Made by a program: the position numbers and the translations under genes. Shown piece after piece: positions 9,458-16,678 of a stretch of 64,000 nt of DNA. A model generated the notes under the pieces. That model ran no database searches. It was not told where the DNA came from and saw only the letters and a list, made by a program, of their open reading frames with translations. This DNA comes from JADJNY01 sp046349615 (GTDB lineage Bacteria > Planctomycetota > UBA1135 > GCA-002686595), in the NCBI GenBank assembly GCA_046349615.1, contig JAXMBZ010000003.1, positions 1-64,000 on the forward strand, read 5' to 3'. How positions within the stretch are numbered: the stretch's first letter is position 1; the number at the start of each line of letters is the position of its first letter.

Positions 9458-9696
9458 GCCGGCTTGCGAATCGTGCGCTCCATCGAGACGACGTCCGCGG
9501 CATAGGCGAGGCAGGCGTGCAAGTCCTCGAGCGTCAGGTGCTCGTACTGACGGAGGACGTCCTCCATCGTGTAGCCGCGCCCGAGGAGATCGAGGACGAG
9601 TTCGACGCTGATGCGCGTGTCCCGGATGACCGGCTTCCCGACCAGCACCTTGGGGTCCGCGACGATGCGCTCGCGCCAGTTCGTGCGCTGCTCCAT
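9454..9696 (-). CDS. DUF433 antitoxin
   Basis: This 80-residue protein carries the DUF433 signature: DPKVLVGKPVIRDTRISVEL followed by LDLLGRGYTMEDVLRQY and LTLEDLHACLAYAAD. DUF433 proteins are small HTH-like antitoxins partnered with DUF5615. The ATG at 9696 was chosen because the longer frame adds only Pro-rich sequence and a TAGACT box sits 7 nt upstream. The gene overlaps the toxin gene by ATGA, so the two are probably translationally coupled and transcribed as one unit. Confidence 0.87.
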   Translation of the reverse strand: MEQRTNWRERIVADPKVLVGKPVIRDTRISVELVLDLLGRGYTMEDVLRQYEHLTLEDLHACLAYAADVVSMERTIRKPA

Positions 9697-9703
9697 GGCT
9701 GTC

Positions 9704-9709
9704 AGTCTA
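9704..9709 (-). promoter_or_regulatory. Putative -10 box (TAGACT) of the DUF433/DUF5615 operon
   Basis: Read on the minus strand, TAGACT is followed by exactly 7 nt and then the ATG at 9696. This implies a leaderless transcript for the toxin-antitoxin operon. The same hexamer with the same spacing precedes the gene at 62007. Confidence 0.5.
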
Positions 9710-9796
9710 ACCGGGCCGAGGCCGGGCGTCCTCGGGCGCGGGCGAGGGGCTTGGGTCGGCCCTGCGGGGCGATGAGCCGCGAACAAGTCAGCAGAC

Positions 9797-9880
9797 CGCG
9801 GCGGCGAGGGCGTGGTAGCGCTTCGACGCAGGCGACTCGTGGAAGCGCTCCATCCGGCTGTTCGCGAACCACGGCACCGC
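9797..9880 (-). pseudogene. Short radical SAM gene fragment (third partial copy)
   Basis: The minus strand reads VPWFANSRMERFHESPASKR followed by YHALAAAV. This matches the segment PWFVNSRMERF and HESPASKRYHALVADV of the complete protein at 14719-16407. Similarity stops on both sides after about 28 codons. It is a remnant only, located between the toxin-antitoxin operon and a RhuM remnant. Confidence 0.7.
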
Positions 9881-9938
9881 CATGTGGAACACCTCGTCGG
9901 CGGAGCGGCTCTCGTGCGTGCAGCGTTCTGCGAGGACC

Positions 9939-10606
9939 CTACGTGTGCGGCGGATCGTGCGGGCCCCCGGGCGGCCTTCGCAGACGCTTCGCTTCGTCCT
10001 CGAGGCTCTGCAGCGCGTCGAGTTCGCCCTGCTCCTCGAGCTCGGCGCGACGGCGTTCGGCGAAGTGCTCGTAGGCTTCCTCGGCGATCGCGTCCGCATC
10101 CTCGCGCGTCACGGCGCCGGCGCTCGCGAGCACGCCGCGCTCGTGGAAGCGCAGGAACTCGTCGAGTCGCTCGCGCCAGTCGCGCAGGAAGACCTGCTTG
10201 CGCCGGCGCGCCTGGTCCTCGGCGAAGTCGAGGAACAGGACGAGATCCGGTTGAGCTCGTCGATCTCCTCCGGGCGCAGGGAATTCTTGGCGACGGTGAC
10301 GTCGTGCTTGCGCACGGCGCCGCCCTTCCACGTCGTGAGCCCCATGTTCGGGAGGTCCGCGTTCGCGCGTTCGGCGATCAACTCGGGCGCGGTCTTGCCC
10401 GTCGCAGCGAAGTGGAGCTTGTTCTGGACGACTTGGAAGAACGCGTGGGTCTCCTTGTCCTTCGACGAGTAGTCGGCCGCGAGCGAGAGGAGCTCGCGCA
10501 CGCGCAGGTAGACGCGCCGCTCGCTCGCACGGATATCGCGGATGCGCGCGAGGAGCTCGTCGAAGTAGTCGACCTGACCCGGACCCGGCGGGTTCTTCAG
10601 TGTGGT
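9939..10606 (-). pseudogene. RhuM-family C-terminal remnant with a one-base frameshift
   Basis: From about 10606 the minus strand reads RhuM-family sequence: LKNPPGPGQVDYFDELLARI, then ADYSSKDKETHAFFQVVQNK, then LRPEEIDELNR. The family continues as VLFLDFAEDQARRRK, RDWRERLDEFLRFHERGVL and EEAYEHFAERRRAELEEQ, but in the neighbouring frame. Comparing the frames, a single base appears lost at about 10242-10246 (expected AAC CGG ATC GTC GTC; seen AACCGGATCTCGTC). The HTH-containing N-terminal part is absent because the sequence joins the tail of an ECF sigma gene at about 10609. It is both truncated and frameshifted, so non-functional. Confidence 0.78.
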
Positions 10607-10608
10607 GT

Positions 10609-11568
10609 TCACGCCTGACTTTCCGATCTTGGCTGCGACCATGGCCGTCCGCCTCGGGTTCTTCTGACCAGGCCGTGTTTCTCGAGCGTGCACAGGATGG
10701 CGTTGCGCCGCGCACGGCGCCGAGCACGCTTGTCTTTCGCGCCCAGCTCGGCCAGTTCGACGTTCCTGCACACCGTTCGGTGGAAGCTCTCACGGCAGAC
10801 CCAATGGTCCCCCCGAGGTAGCACAGCGTCGTACGCGTATCGGTTCAGCCCGGCTCCGACGAGCACGACGACGACCACGCACAGCGCCACGAGCTTCTTG
10901 TTCATCAGTGACACCCCTGCGAGCACACCCGTGGACGCTGCGGCCGGCGCCGAGTTCCTGGCCGTGGTCAACACGACCTCGCGCACTCCCGAGATCCCGC
11001 GCGCCTTCGCGGTCGTGGCGAGCACCCCGAGCGCGAATCCCGCTGGCAAGAGGCGACGCAGGTGCGCGAGGCCACGGTGCAACTGCACGCGCACGGTCCC
11101 GGGCGCACGATCGAGTCGGCGCGCGATCTCCTCCGGCGAGCGACCGTTCGCAAGGTGCTCGCGCAGCACGGCTCGGTACGTTTCCGGCACGCGTGCGAAC
11201 GCCCGGTCGAGCTCCGCGACGAATTCGGCGAGCACGGCGTCCTGCGCCGGGTCGACCACGGAGCGCGGCGGCAAACGCTCCGGGTCGAGCGAACGCGCTC
11301 CACGCGCGTGCATCTGCCGAGCCTTGTTCGTCAGGATGCCGACCAGCCAGGCCTCGAAGTCGCGCCCGCGCTCGAAGCGCTCGGCCTGCTCGATCGCGAC
11401 GAGGAAGGTGGCCTGGACGAGGTCCTCCGCGTTCGCTTCGTCGCGCGCAAGGTGGCGTGCGACCCCGAGGAGCCGCTCCGCGCAGGCGTCGAACACGCAC
11501 GCCAGGGCGGCGAGGTCGTGGCGCTCGCGGAAGCGCTGGAAGAGTCGACCGAGCTCGTTCGCGTCCAT
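10609..11568 (-). CDS. ECF-type sigma factor with membrane-anchored tail, probably 3'-truncated
   Basis: Residues 1-190 are a sigma-70 family ECF factor. Region 2 is visible in HLARDEANAEDLVQATFLVA and FEAWLVGILTNKARQM, and region 4 in VPETYRAVLREHLANGRSPE and APGTVRVQLHRGLAHLRRLL. The linker PPRSVVDPAQDAVLAEF lies between them. About 40 residues later there is a single hydrophobic helix (KKLVALCVVVVVLVGAGL). Planctomycete ECF proteins of this layout usually carry a long extracytoplasmic domain after that helix. Here only ~85 residues follow, and they run into the start of a RhuM remnant, so the tail is likely cut. The upstream AT-richer stretch near 11585-11625 (GTAACGTATCGTC on the minus strand) could hold its promoter. 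DNA-binding parts look intact. Confidence 0.75.
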   Translation of the reverse strand: MDANELGRLFQRFRERHDLAALACVFDACAERLLGVARHLARDEANAEDLVQATFLVAIEQAERFERGRDFEAWLVGILTNKARQMHARGARSLDPERLPPRSVVDPAQDAVLAEFVAELDRAFARVPETYRAVLREHLANGRSPEEIARRLDRAPGTVRVQLHRGLAHLRRLLPAGFALGVLATTAKARGISGVREVVLTTARNSAPAAASTGVLAGVSLMNKKLVALCVVVVVLVGAGLNRYAYDAVLPRGDHWVCRESFHRTVCRNVELAELGAKDKRARRRARRNAILCTLEKHGLVRRTRGGRPWSQPRSESQA

Positions 11569-11669
11569 CGCTCAGGTTCCACGCGGACGACGATACGTTA
11601 CAGGCTTTGTGTTCCGTCGACGGGCTCTCGTCGCGATCCCTTGGCCGGCCGGTTCGATCCTCGCCCCCC

Positions 11670-12375
11670 CTACCGATCTCCAGCCTCCTCCGCCCACTGC
11701 GTCAGCTTGCGCCGCAGCACGGCCTTGCTCGGCAGGTAGAGCTGATACTCCCGCGCGTGGATGTTCGCGCCGCGCGGCAGCGTGATCTCCACCAGGGCTT
11801 CGTTCTTCTTCTTGCACAGCACGATGCCGACCGTCGCGCGCTCGTCCTTCGCCGCGACATGCCGGTCGAAGTAGTTCACGTACATCTGCATCTGCCCGAG
11901 GTCCTGATGCGTGAGCCGTCCGAGCTTGAGGTCGATCAGGACGTAGCAGCGCAGCAGTCGGTTGTAGAAGACGAGATCGACGAAGAAGTGCTCGCCGTCG
12001 AACGTGAAACGCCTCTGCCGGGCCTCGAACAGGAAGCCCTTCCCGAGCTCCAAGAGAAAGCTCTCGATCCGTCCGATGATGGCGGCCTCGAGTTCGGACT
12101 CCGAGTAGCGCGATTCCTCGCCGAGCCCGAGGAACTCGAGCACCAGGGGTTCCTTGAGCACGTCACGCGGTTCGCTCACGACTTGGCCATCTCGGGCCAA
12201 CCGTCGAACGCCCTTCTTATCGCGGCTCAGCGCCAGTCGCTCGTAGAGGCTGGCATCGAACTGGCGCTTGAGCTCGCGAAGGGTCCAATTCTGCTGAGCA
12301 GCTTCGATCTCGTAGAAGTTGCGCTCCCCGACGTCCTTGATGCCGAGCAGGAACACGTAGTGGGACCAGCTCAGA
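11670..12375 (-). pseudogene. DUF1016/YhcG-type nuclease, C-terminal half (split by an IS element)
   Basis: This is the PDDEXK-type C-terminal half of a DUF1016 (YhcG) protein. It starts at LSWSHYVFLLGIKDVGERNF, continues with YEIEAAQQNWTLRELKRQFD and the core FDGEHFFVDLVFYNRLLRCY / VLIDLKLGRLTHQDLGQMQM, and ends LPSKAVLRRKLTQWAEEAG. In YhcG proteins the D...hDLxK signature is the predicted nuclease site and it is present here. The N-terminal half lies at 13923-14293. Removing the 1547-bp IS and one 6-bp repeat rejoins the two in frame (TTT CGT CTG AGC TGG, F-R-L-S-W) to give a 356-residue protein, the family's usual length. As it stands, the gene is disrupted. Confidence 0.88.
12370..12375. 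repeat. Target site duplication of the IS element, left copy
   Basis: CTCAGA (TCTGAG on the minus strand) lies immediately outside the left IS end. The identical hexamer is at 13923-13928 outside the right end. Both copies fall within the CTG AG(C) codons of the interrupted DUF1016 gene. Confidence 0.75.
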
Positions 12376-13922
12376 GGCTGTGAGTAAATCGCCGATGACG
12401 CAGAGCCGCCCCTCCAAGGGAGCGTCTCGATCACGTTCGGCGTAGCGAGTCGATCACGGCGAGCCCTGCGGCGCCGGCTGCGCACGTCCACCGCCCGCGA
12501 GCTTCCCGAACTTGAATGGGCAGAGATCCGGGCTCACGTCAGCACTCCCAGCTCGAAGCATCTCAACAGGTTCAGTGCCATCGCCGACCAAAGCACCACG
12601 CTCAGCACCTTCGAAGCGCCGCGTACCGGCAGTCGATCCAGGCCGCGCCACGTTCGCAGGTCTGCGTTGGTCGTCTCCGCGGTCGCTGCTCTGTCCCTGT
12701 AGATCCGCCGCGCGCGTTCGGTCGTCATTCGTCGGCGCCACGCCTTCACGCCTGGGCCGTCGTTCTTCTTCGGCTGGCTTGGATCGATGTCCGAGCGGCG
12801 CGGCTCCGGCAGCGGCGCGTAGACCTTCACGTTCGCCGCTTCGGCGGCCTCGATCGAGCTCAGCTTCAAGTAGCCGCCGTCCACCAGCAGTTCCTTGGGG
12901 AGCTTCTCCGTCCGGCGGCCGATCTCCTCGAGCATCGGCTCGACCTGGCCTTGGTCGTTGCCTTTGTTCGTCACCGTCACGCCCACGATCACACGGCTCT
13001 CCACGTCGGTCGCAAGCTGCACGTTGTAGGCCGGGCGCCAGCCTCCGTCGCCCATCTTCATCACGCGCGCCTCTGGGTCGGTCGTCGAGGCGCGTGCTTC
13101 CGTCTTCTCTTCCACGCTCTCCTTGCTCTCGCGCACCTTGTGGAGCTCGTTCATGGCCTTCTTCACGCGCGAAACACGCTGCTGCGCAGCACGCAAGCGT
13201 GCTGCCTGTAGGCGAGCCGTGGCGCCGCCGCTCTCGCTGTGGAGCTGACCCTTCACGTTGCGCACTTGCTCGCGAGCATCGCGCAGGCACTCCTTCAAGC
13301 TCGCATGTCGGCGGAAGGACGCCGCGCCCGCGCTCGCACGGATCTTCGTCCCGTCCTGAGCGACTCGGCGCATCCCGATTAGACCTTCGTGGACCAACGC
13401 TCCGAGGATCTGCGTCATCAGGTCGTCGAGCTGCTCCTCATGACCGACCCGGAAGTCGCTCAGCGTGTGGTGATTCACGCTCACGCCGCCGCACAGCCAG
13501 CGGTAGGCATCGTGCGACTCGCACAGCCGAGCGAGTTCACGCGCGCTGCCCATGCCGTCCATCGTCGCGTACAGCCACAGCGCGATCAGGATCCTCGGAT
13601 CGATCGCAGGACGTCCGGCCGAGCCTTCGCGTGCGTCGATGCTCTCGTAGAAACCGCTCAGGTCCAGCTGCTCCAGCGCGTCCCAGATCGAACGCGCTCG
13701 ATGGTCGTCCGGCAGCAGGTCCTCGAGGCAGCTCGGACGAAACTCGACTTGGTGACGCTCTGCGCGCTGCACACGTGCTCGACCATCGCGAGATGAAACG
13801 GACGCCTTGCGAGGCGGTTCGGAATCACCAAACAGGCCGCGTGTGCTCATGCCTCCAGAAACAACACTCCGCACCCCGAGTCCAGTTCGAACTCGGAGCG
13901 CGGAGGGATTTCTTCACGCGCT
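12376..13922 (-). mobile_element. IS1182-family insertion sequence, 1547 bp
   Basis: The element is delimited by a perfect 6-bp direct repeat and by imperfect terminal inverted repeats. The left end begins GGCTGTGAGTAAATCGCC and the right end, read inward on the minus strand, AGCGCGTGAAGAAATCCC. They share GTGA..AAATC with a one-base offset. It holds one transposase gene filling most of its length and nothing else recognisable. The insertion splits a DUF1016 nuclease gene without any loss of host sequence, so it is probably young. Family assignment rests on the transposase. Confidence 0.82.
12534..13850 (-). CDS. IS1182-family DDE transposase
   Basis: This 438-residue transposase appears intact. 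The N-terminal DUF772-like part includes LIALWLYATMDGMGSARELA and the typical CGGVSVNHHTLSDFR. The catalytic triad can be placed at D166 (VAQDGTKI), D324 (LVDGGYLK) and E392 (ATAETTNADLR, just before RGLDRLPVRG). A Lys/Glu-rich coiled segment of about 60 residues separates the first Asp from the YNVQLATD strand, as in this family. Met-13850 is preferred; an ATG 8 codons upstream is also in frame. The gene occupies nearly the whole IS and reads in the same direction as the host gene it interrupts. Confidence 0.9.
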   Translation of the reverse strand: MSTRGLFGDSEPPRKASVSSRDGRARVQRAERHQVEFRPSCLEDLLPDDHRARSIWDALEQLDLSGFYESIDAREGSAGRPAIDPRILIALWLYATMDGMGSARELARLCESHDAYRWLCGGVSVNHHTLSDFRVGHEEQLDDLMTQILGALVHEGLIGMRRVAQDGTKIRASAGAASFRRHASLKECLRDAREQVRNVKGQLHSESGGATARLQAARLRAAQQRVSRVKKAMNELHKVRESKESVEEKTEARASTTDPEARVMKMGDGGWRPAYNVQLATDVESRVIVGVTVTNKGNDQGQVEPMLEEIGRRTEKLPKELLVDGGYLKLSSIEAAEAANVKVYAPLPEPRRSDIDPSQPKKNDGPGVKAWRRRMTTERARRIYRDRAATAETTNADLRTWRGLDRLPVRGASKVLSVVLWSAMALNLLRCFELGVLT

Positions 13923-13928
13923 CTCAGA
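13923..13928. repeat. Target site duplication of the IS element, right copy
   Basis: CTCAGA is identical to 12370-12375 and immediately abuts the right IS end. Confidence 0.75.
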
Positions 13929-14293
13929 CGAAAGGACGCAGTCTGGATCGCGTCGGCGGATGCAACCGCCCGGTTCTTTGTCTTCGATTGCCCAGACGTC
14001 GTCTGGGCAATGCGCGCCCGGTCCTGGTGGACCAAATAGAACCGTCGCATGTACTCGAGGTTGCTCTTCGAGAATCCGGTGCCGAACTCGACGGAAAGCC
14101 GCGCGGCAAGAATCTTGATCACCTCCTTGCCGTACGTCGCTCGGTTCTGGCCTCGCTGTTCCTGCTGGACGATGCGCCGTCCGATTTCGAAGTTGGTGTG
14201 GACCTGCACGAGGTCTACGCCGCGCGCCACCGAGGCTCGCGCCGAGACGATCAGCTCGCGGATGTCGTCGACGAAGGCCTTGGTCAGCTTCAT
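13923..14293 (-). pseudogene. DUF1016/YhcG-type nuclease, N-terminal half
   Basis: From ATG 14293 the frame gives the YhcG N-terminal domain: VDDIRELIVSARASVARGVD, HTNFEIGRRIVQQEQRGQ, YGKEVIKILAARLSVEFGTG and FSKSNLEYMRRFYLVHQDRA. It ends at QTASFRL, where the IS begins, and the present frame runs about 25 further codons into the IS. The start overlaps the stop of the upstream HTH fragment by ATGA. The domain is thought to bind DNA or act as an RNase-like module in restriction-associated YhcG proteins. Together with 11670-12375 it formed one gene before the insertion. Confidence 0.87.
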
Positions 14294-14529
14294 GGGAGGT
14301 CCCGGATGCTCGGCCGTGCCTTCGCGCTCTCCAAATCGAGCGCCGCCTTCTCGTCCGGGATCGTCCGCAAGTGCATCGATGTGACATGCGGCGCGGTCTG
14401 GAGCACGCCAGCGATGAGCGCCTGCGTGAGCCAGGGCAGCTGATCTTCGAACCGGCACTGGATGCGGGTGCGCCCGTCCTCGGTCTGATCGAGGAAGATG
14501 CTCGACTGCGGCGAAGTGGAATCGTTCAT
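14290..14529 (-). pseudogene. RhuM N-terminal HTH fragment overlapping the DUF1016 gene
   Basis: This 79-codon frame starts like RhuM (LDQTEDGRTRIQCRFEDQLP, then WLTQALIAGVLQTAPHVTSM). It leaves the family after LRTIPDEKAALDLESAKARP and stops. Only the winged-HTH-like head remains of a normally ~330-residue protein. Its stop overlaps the ATG of the DUF1016 gene by 4 bp, so the two were probably co-translated. It may be a plain remnant, or it may have served as a small DNA-binding leader protein to the nuclease; the tight overlap keeps the second option open. Confidence 0.65.
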
Positions 14530-14718
14530 GCGAGCCGAAAGGTACTCGACAGCTCTTGTCTCGCCGAGCCATGCGGCATCGCGCGCTCAGGGGGCCGGTG
14601 GCGCCTTCGTCGAGGTACCGGATTCCCCACTTCCGTTGGCAGAGTCACACGGCGTCGCAGGTGGAGGTCCGGGTCGAAGGTGTGGACAACGAGCCTCGGC
14701 ACGAGTTGGTTGCCGGCT

Positions 14719-16407
14719 TCAGCACACCTCGGCTGCCGCGGCGGCGAGCGCGGCTTCGCGCAGCTCGCCCGGTGCGACGGCCGGCTTCGCGGCGGCGGTG
14801 TACCACTCGATGCCCGACTCTTCGGCGAGGTAGTAGTCCGACCGCACGCCCATGAACTTGTTGTAGCGGATCGCGTAGTGGAGCTCGTTCGCCTTCGTGC
14901 ACGCGCTCGCGAGCTCGCGGTCGACGTCCTTCACGCGCGGCTTGAAGGCCTCCCACTCGTCGCGCGTCATCCGCAGCACGTCGGCGACGAGCGCGTGATA
15001 CCGCTTCGACGCGGGCGACTCGTGGAAGCGCTCCATGCGGCTGTTCACGAACCACGGCATCACCGTGCCGAGCTTGTCGATGAACAAGTTCTCTTCCGCG
15101 CCGAAGTCGAGCGGGCTCCCGTCCGTGAACGTCGTGAAGTCCGCCGCGGGGTCGTGCTTCAGGTAGCCGCCCTCGATCGTCATGCGGTAGCTGTCGGTAC
15201 CTGGGAACGGAAAGAACCACGACGTGCGGAAGCGTCCGATGCGCGACTGCGCCAGGATGTCGACCGTCTCCCACCGCTCCGCGTGCGTCTCCGTCGGCAG
15301 GCCGATCATCAGGAAGCCCGAGCTGTGCAGGCGGTGCTTCTCCGCGCCCGCGACCGTCTCGAGGATGTCCTTCTGCGTCATGTGGCGCTTCAAGACGTCG
15401 CGCCGCACGCGCAAGCTCCCCGACTCGATCCCGAGCTTCAGGATGCGGCAGCCCGCGCGCGCCAGCGCTTCGGCGACGCGCTCGTCGAGCTGCTTCACGT
15501 GGCTATTGACGACCCACGGCACGCCGATGCCCGCCTCGATGTACTTCTCGCAGAACTCGAGCGCGTGCGGCACGTTCTGCGTGAACAGGTCGTCGTCGAG
15601 GATGAACGTCCCGATGTTCCGGTAGCGCGCGAGCACGTTCCGGATCTCCGCGATCATCTTGTCCGCCGGCCGGAAGCGAAAGAACCCGATGTTCTTCACG
15701 TTGCGGCCCAACTCCTCTTTGTAGCGGTCGACGATCTTGTGGTTCAGGCAGTACGTGCACCGATACGGACACCCGCGCGAGCTCATCAATCCGAACCAAC
15801 CCTGCTTCTGATCCGTGATGCGCTGCGTGTCGAAGAGCTCGTAGTCGGGCTCGGGCAGATTGGCGAAGTCGGGGAACTCGCCGACGGGGTTGTGCACCCA
15901 ATGCTCCTCCGCGTGCGAGCCGCGCGCCGCGTTCGCGGGGCGCTTCCCGTGCTTCCACGACACGAAGTTGCGCACGTCGTCGGGCTGCTCGCCGCGCTCG
16001 AGGCGCGTCACGAGTTCCAAGAGCGCGTCCTCGCACTCCCCCACGCCGACGTGGTCCCACGCGCCGTCCTTCATCACGTCGAGCGGCACCATCGTCGGGT
16101 GGATCCCGCCGACGACGAGCTGCGGGAGCACGACTCGTTCTTCACGCGCACGCGCACGCAGCCATTCCGCGAGCTCGAGGCCCGCGGCGTATTGCTGCGT
16201 CAGGCACGAGAAGCCGATCACGCCCGGCCCCCACTCGCGCACGAGCTGCCACAGCTCGTCCTTCGTCGGCACGGGCGGCAGGTTCTCGTTCAGGTTGACG
16301 AGGCGCGTCGCGTGCCCGTGCTCCTTCAAGCGCGACGACAAGGACGCGAGCCCGTGGTTGAACCCCATCTGCGTGTAGAGGTTCGGGTAGACGAAGAGGA
16401 CGCGCAT
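14719..16407 (-). CDS. B12-binding domain radical SAM protein
   Basis: This 562-residue enzyme has an N-terminal cobalamin-binding-type Rossmann domain (MRVLFVYPNLYTQMGFNHGL, with VVGGIHPTMVPLDV near residue 98). The radical SAM core follows with the cluster motif SSRGCPYRCTYCLNH (CxxxCxxC, about residue 210), the LDDDLF strand and LKLGIESGS. The C-terminal region includes FLMIGLPTETH and the tail GELREAALAAAAAEVC. It should cleave SAM and may transfer a methyl group or rearrange a substrate; the substrate cannot be told. Three fragments of this gene lie at 6.1, 8.4-9.1 and 9.8 kb. A TAGGGT box is 11 nt before the ATG. The next gene, the M16 peptidase, is divergent. Confidence 0.9.
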   Translation of the reverse strand: MRVLFVYPNLYTQMGFNHGLASLSSRLKEHGHATRLVNLNENLPPVPTKDELWQLVREWGPGVIGFSCLTQQYAAGLELAEWLRARAREERVVLPQLVVGGIHPTMVPLDVMKDGAWDHVGVGECEDALLELVTRLERGEQPDDVRNFVSWKHGKRPANAARGSHAEEHWVHNPVGEFPDFANLPEPDYELFDTQRITDQKQGWFGLMSSRGCPYRCTYCLNHKIVDRYKEELGRNVKNIGFFRFRPADKMIAEIRNVLARYRNIGTFILDDDLFTQNVPHALEFCEKYIEAGIGVPWVVNSHVKQLDERVAEALARAGCRILKLGIESGSLRVRRDVLKRHMTQKDILETVAGAEKHRLHSSGFLMIGLPTETHAERWETVDILAQSRIGRFRTSWFFPFPGTDSYRMTIEGGYLKHDPAADFTTFTDGSPLDFGAEENLFIDKLGTVMPWFVNSRMERFHESPASKRYHALVADVLRMTRDEWEAFKPRVKDVDRELASACTKANELHYAIRYNKFMGVRSDYYLAEESGIEWYTAAAKPAVAPGELREAALAAAAAEVC

Positions 16408-16418
16408 GGCGGGGCGCC

Positions 16419-16424
16419 ACCCTA
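16419..16424 (-). promoter_or_regulatory. Putative -10 box (TAGGGT) of the radical SAM gene
   Basis: Minus-strand TAGGGT lies 11 nt upstream of the ATG at 16407, so the leader would be very short. The spacing is longer than the 7 nt seen at seven other genes. No -35 element is clear. Confidence 0.35.
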
Positions 16425-16678
16425 CCGGAGGCGCTCGAGGACCGGAAGCCGCGCATGCGCGATGCGCGCGGCGGTCCGCGCGCGCCGTACGTGCCGTGCA
16501 CGCGCAGCGCGGGGCGCCGTTCCGGTGCGACGAAACGGCACGCCGAGGCCGAGCCCGGTCGATCCGCTTCGCTGCGCCGGGCCGGTGCGGCGCGAACGAC
16601 CGCCGCGCCGACCTCCGGATGGCGGGCCCCGCGCTCCCCCGCTACCCTGCTCGCCCGCTTTCTCCGGAGAAACCCCGC

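Noticed and set aside
11640..11670. GGTTCGATCC string resembling a tRNA T-loop
   Set aside because: No matching stems around it; it lies in a short spacer next to the DUF1016 stop codon.
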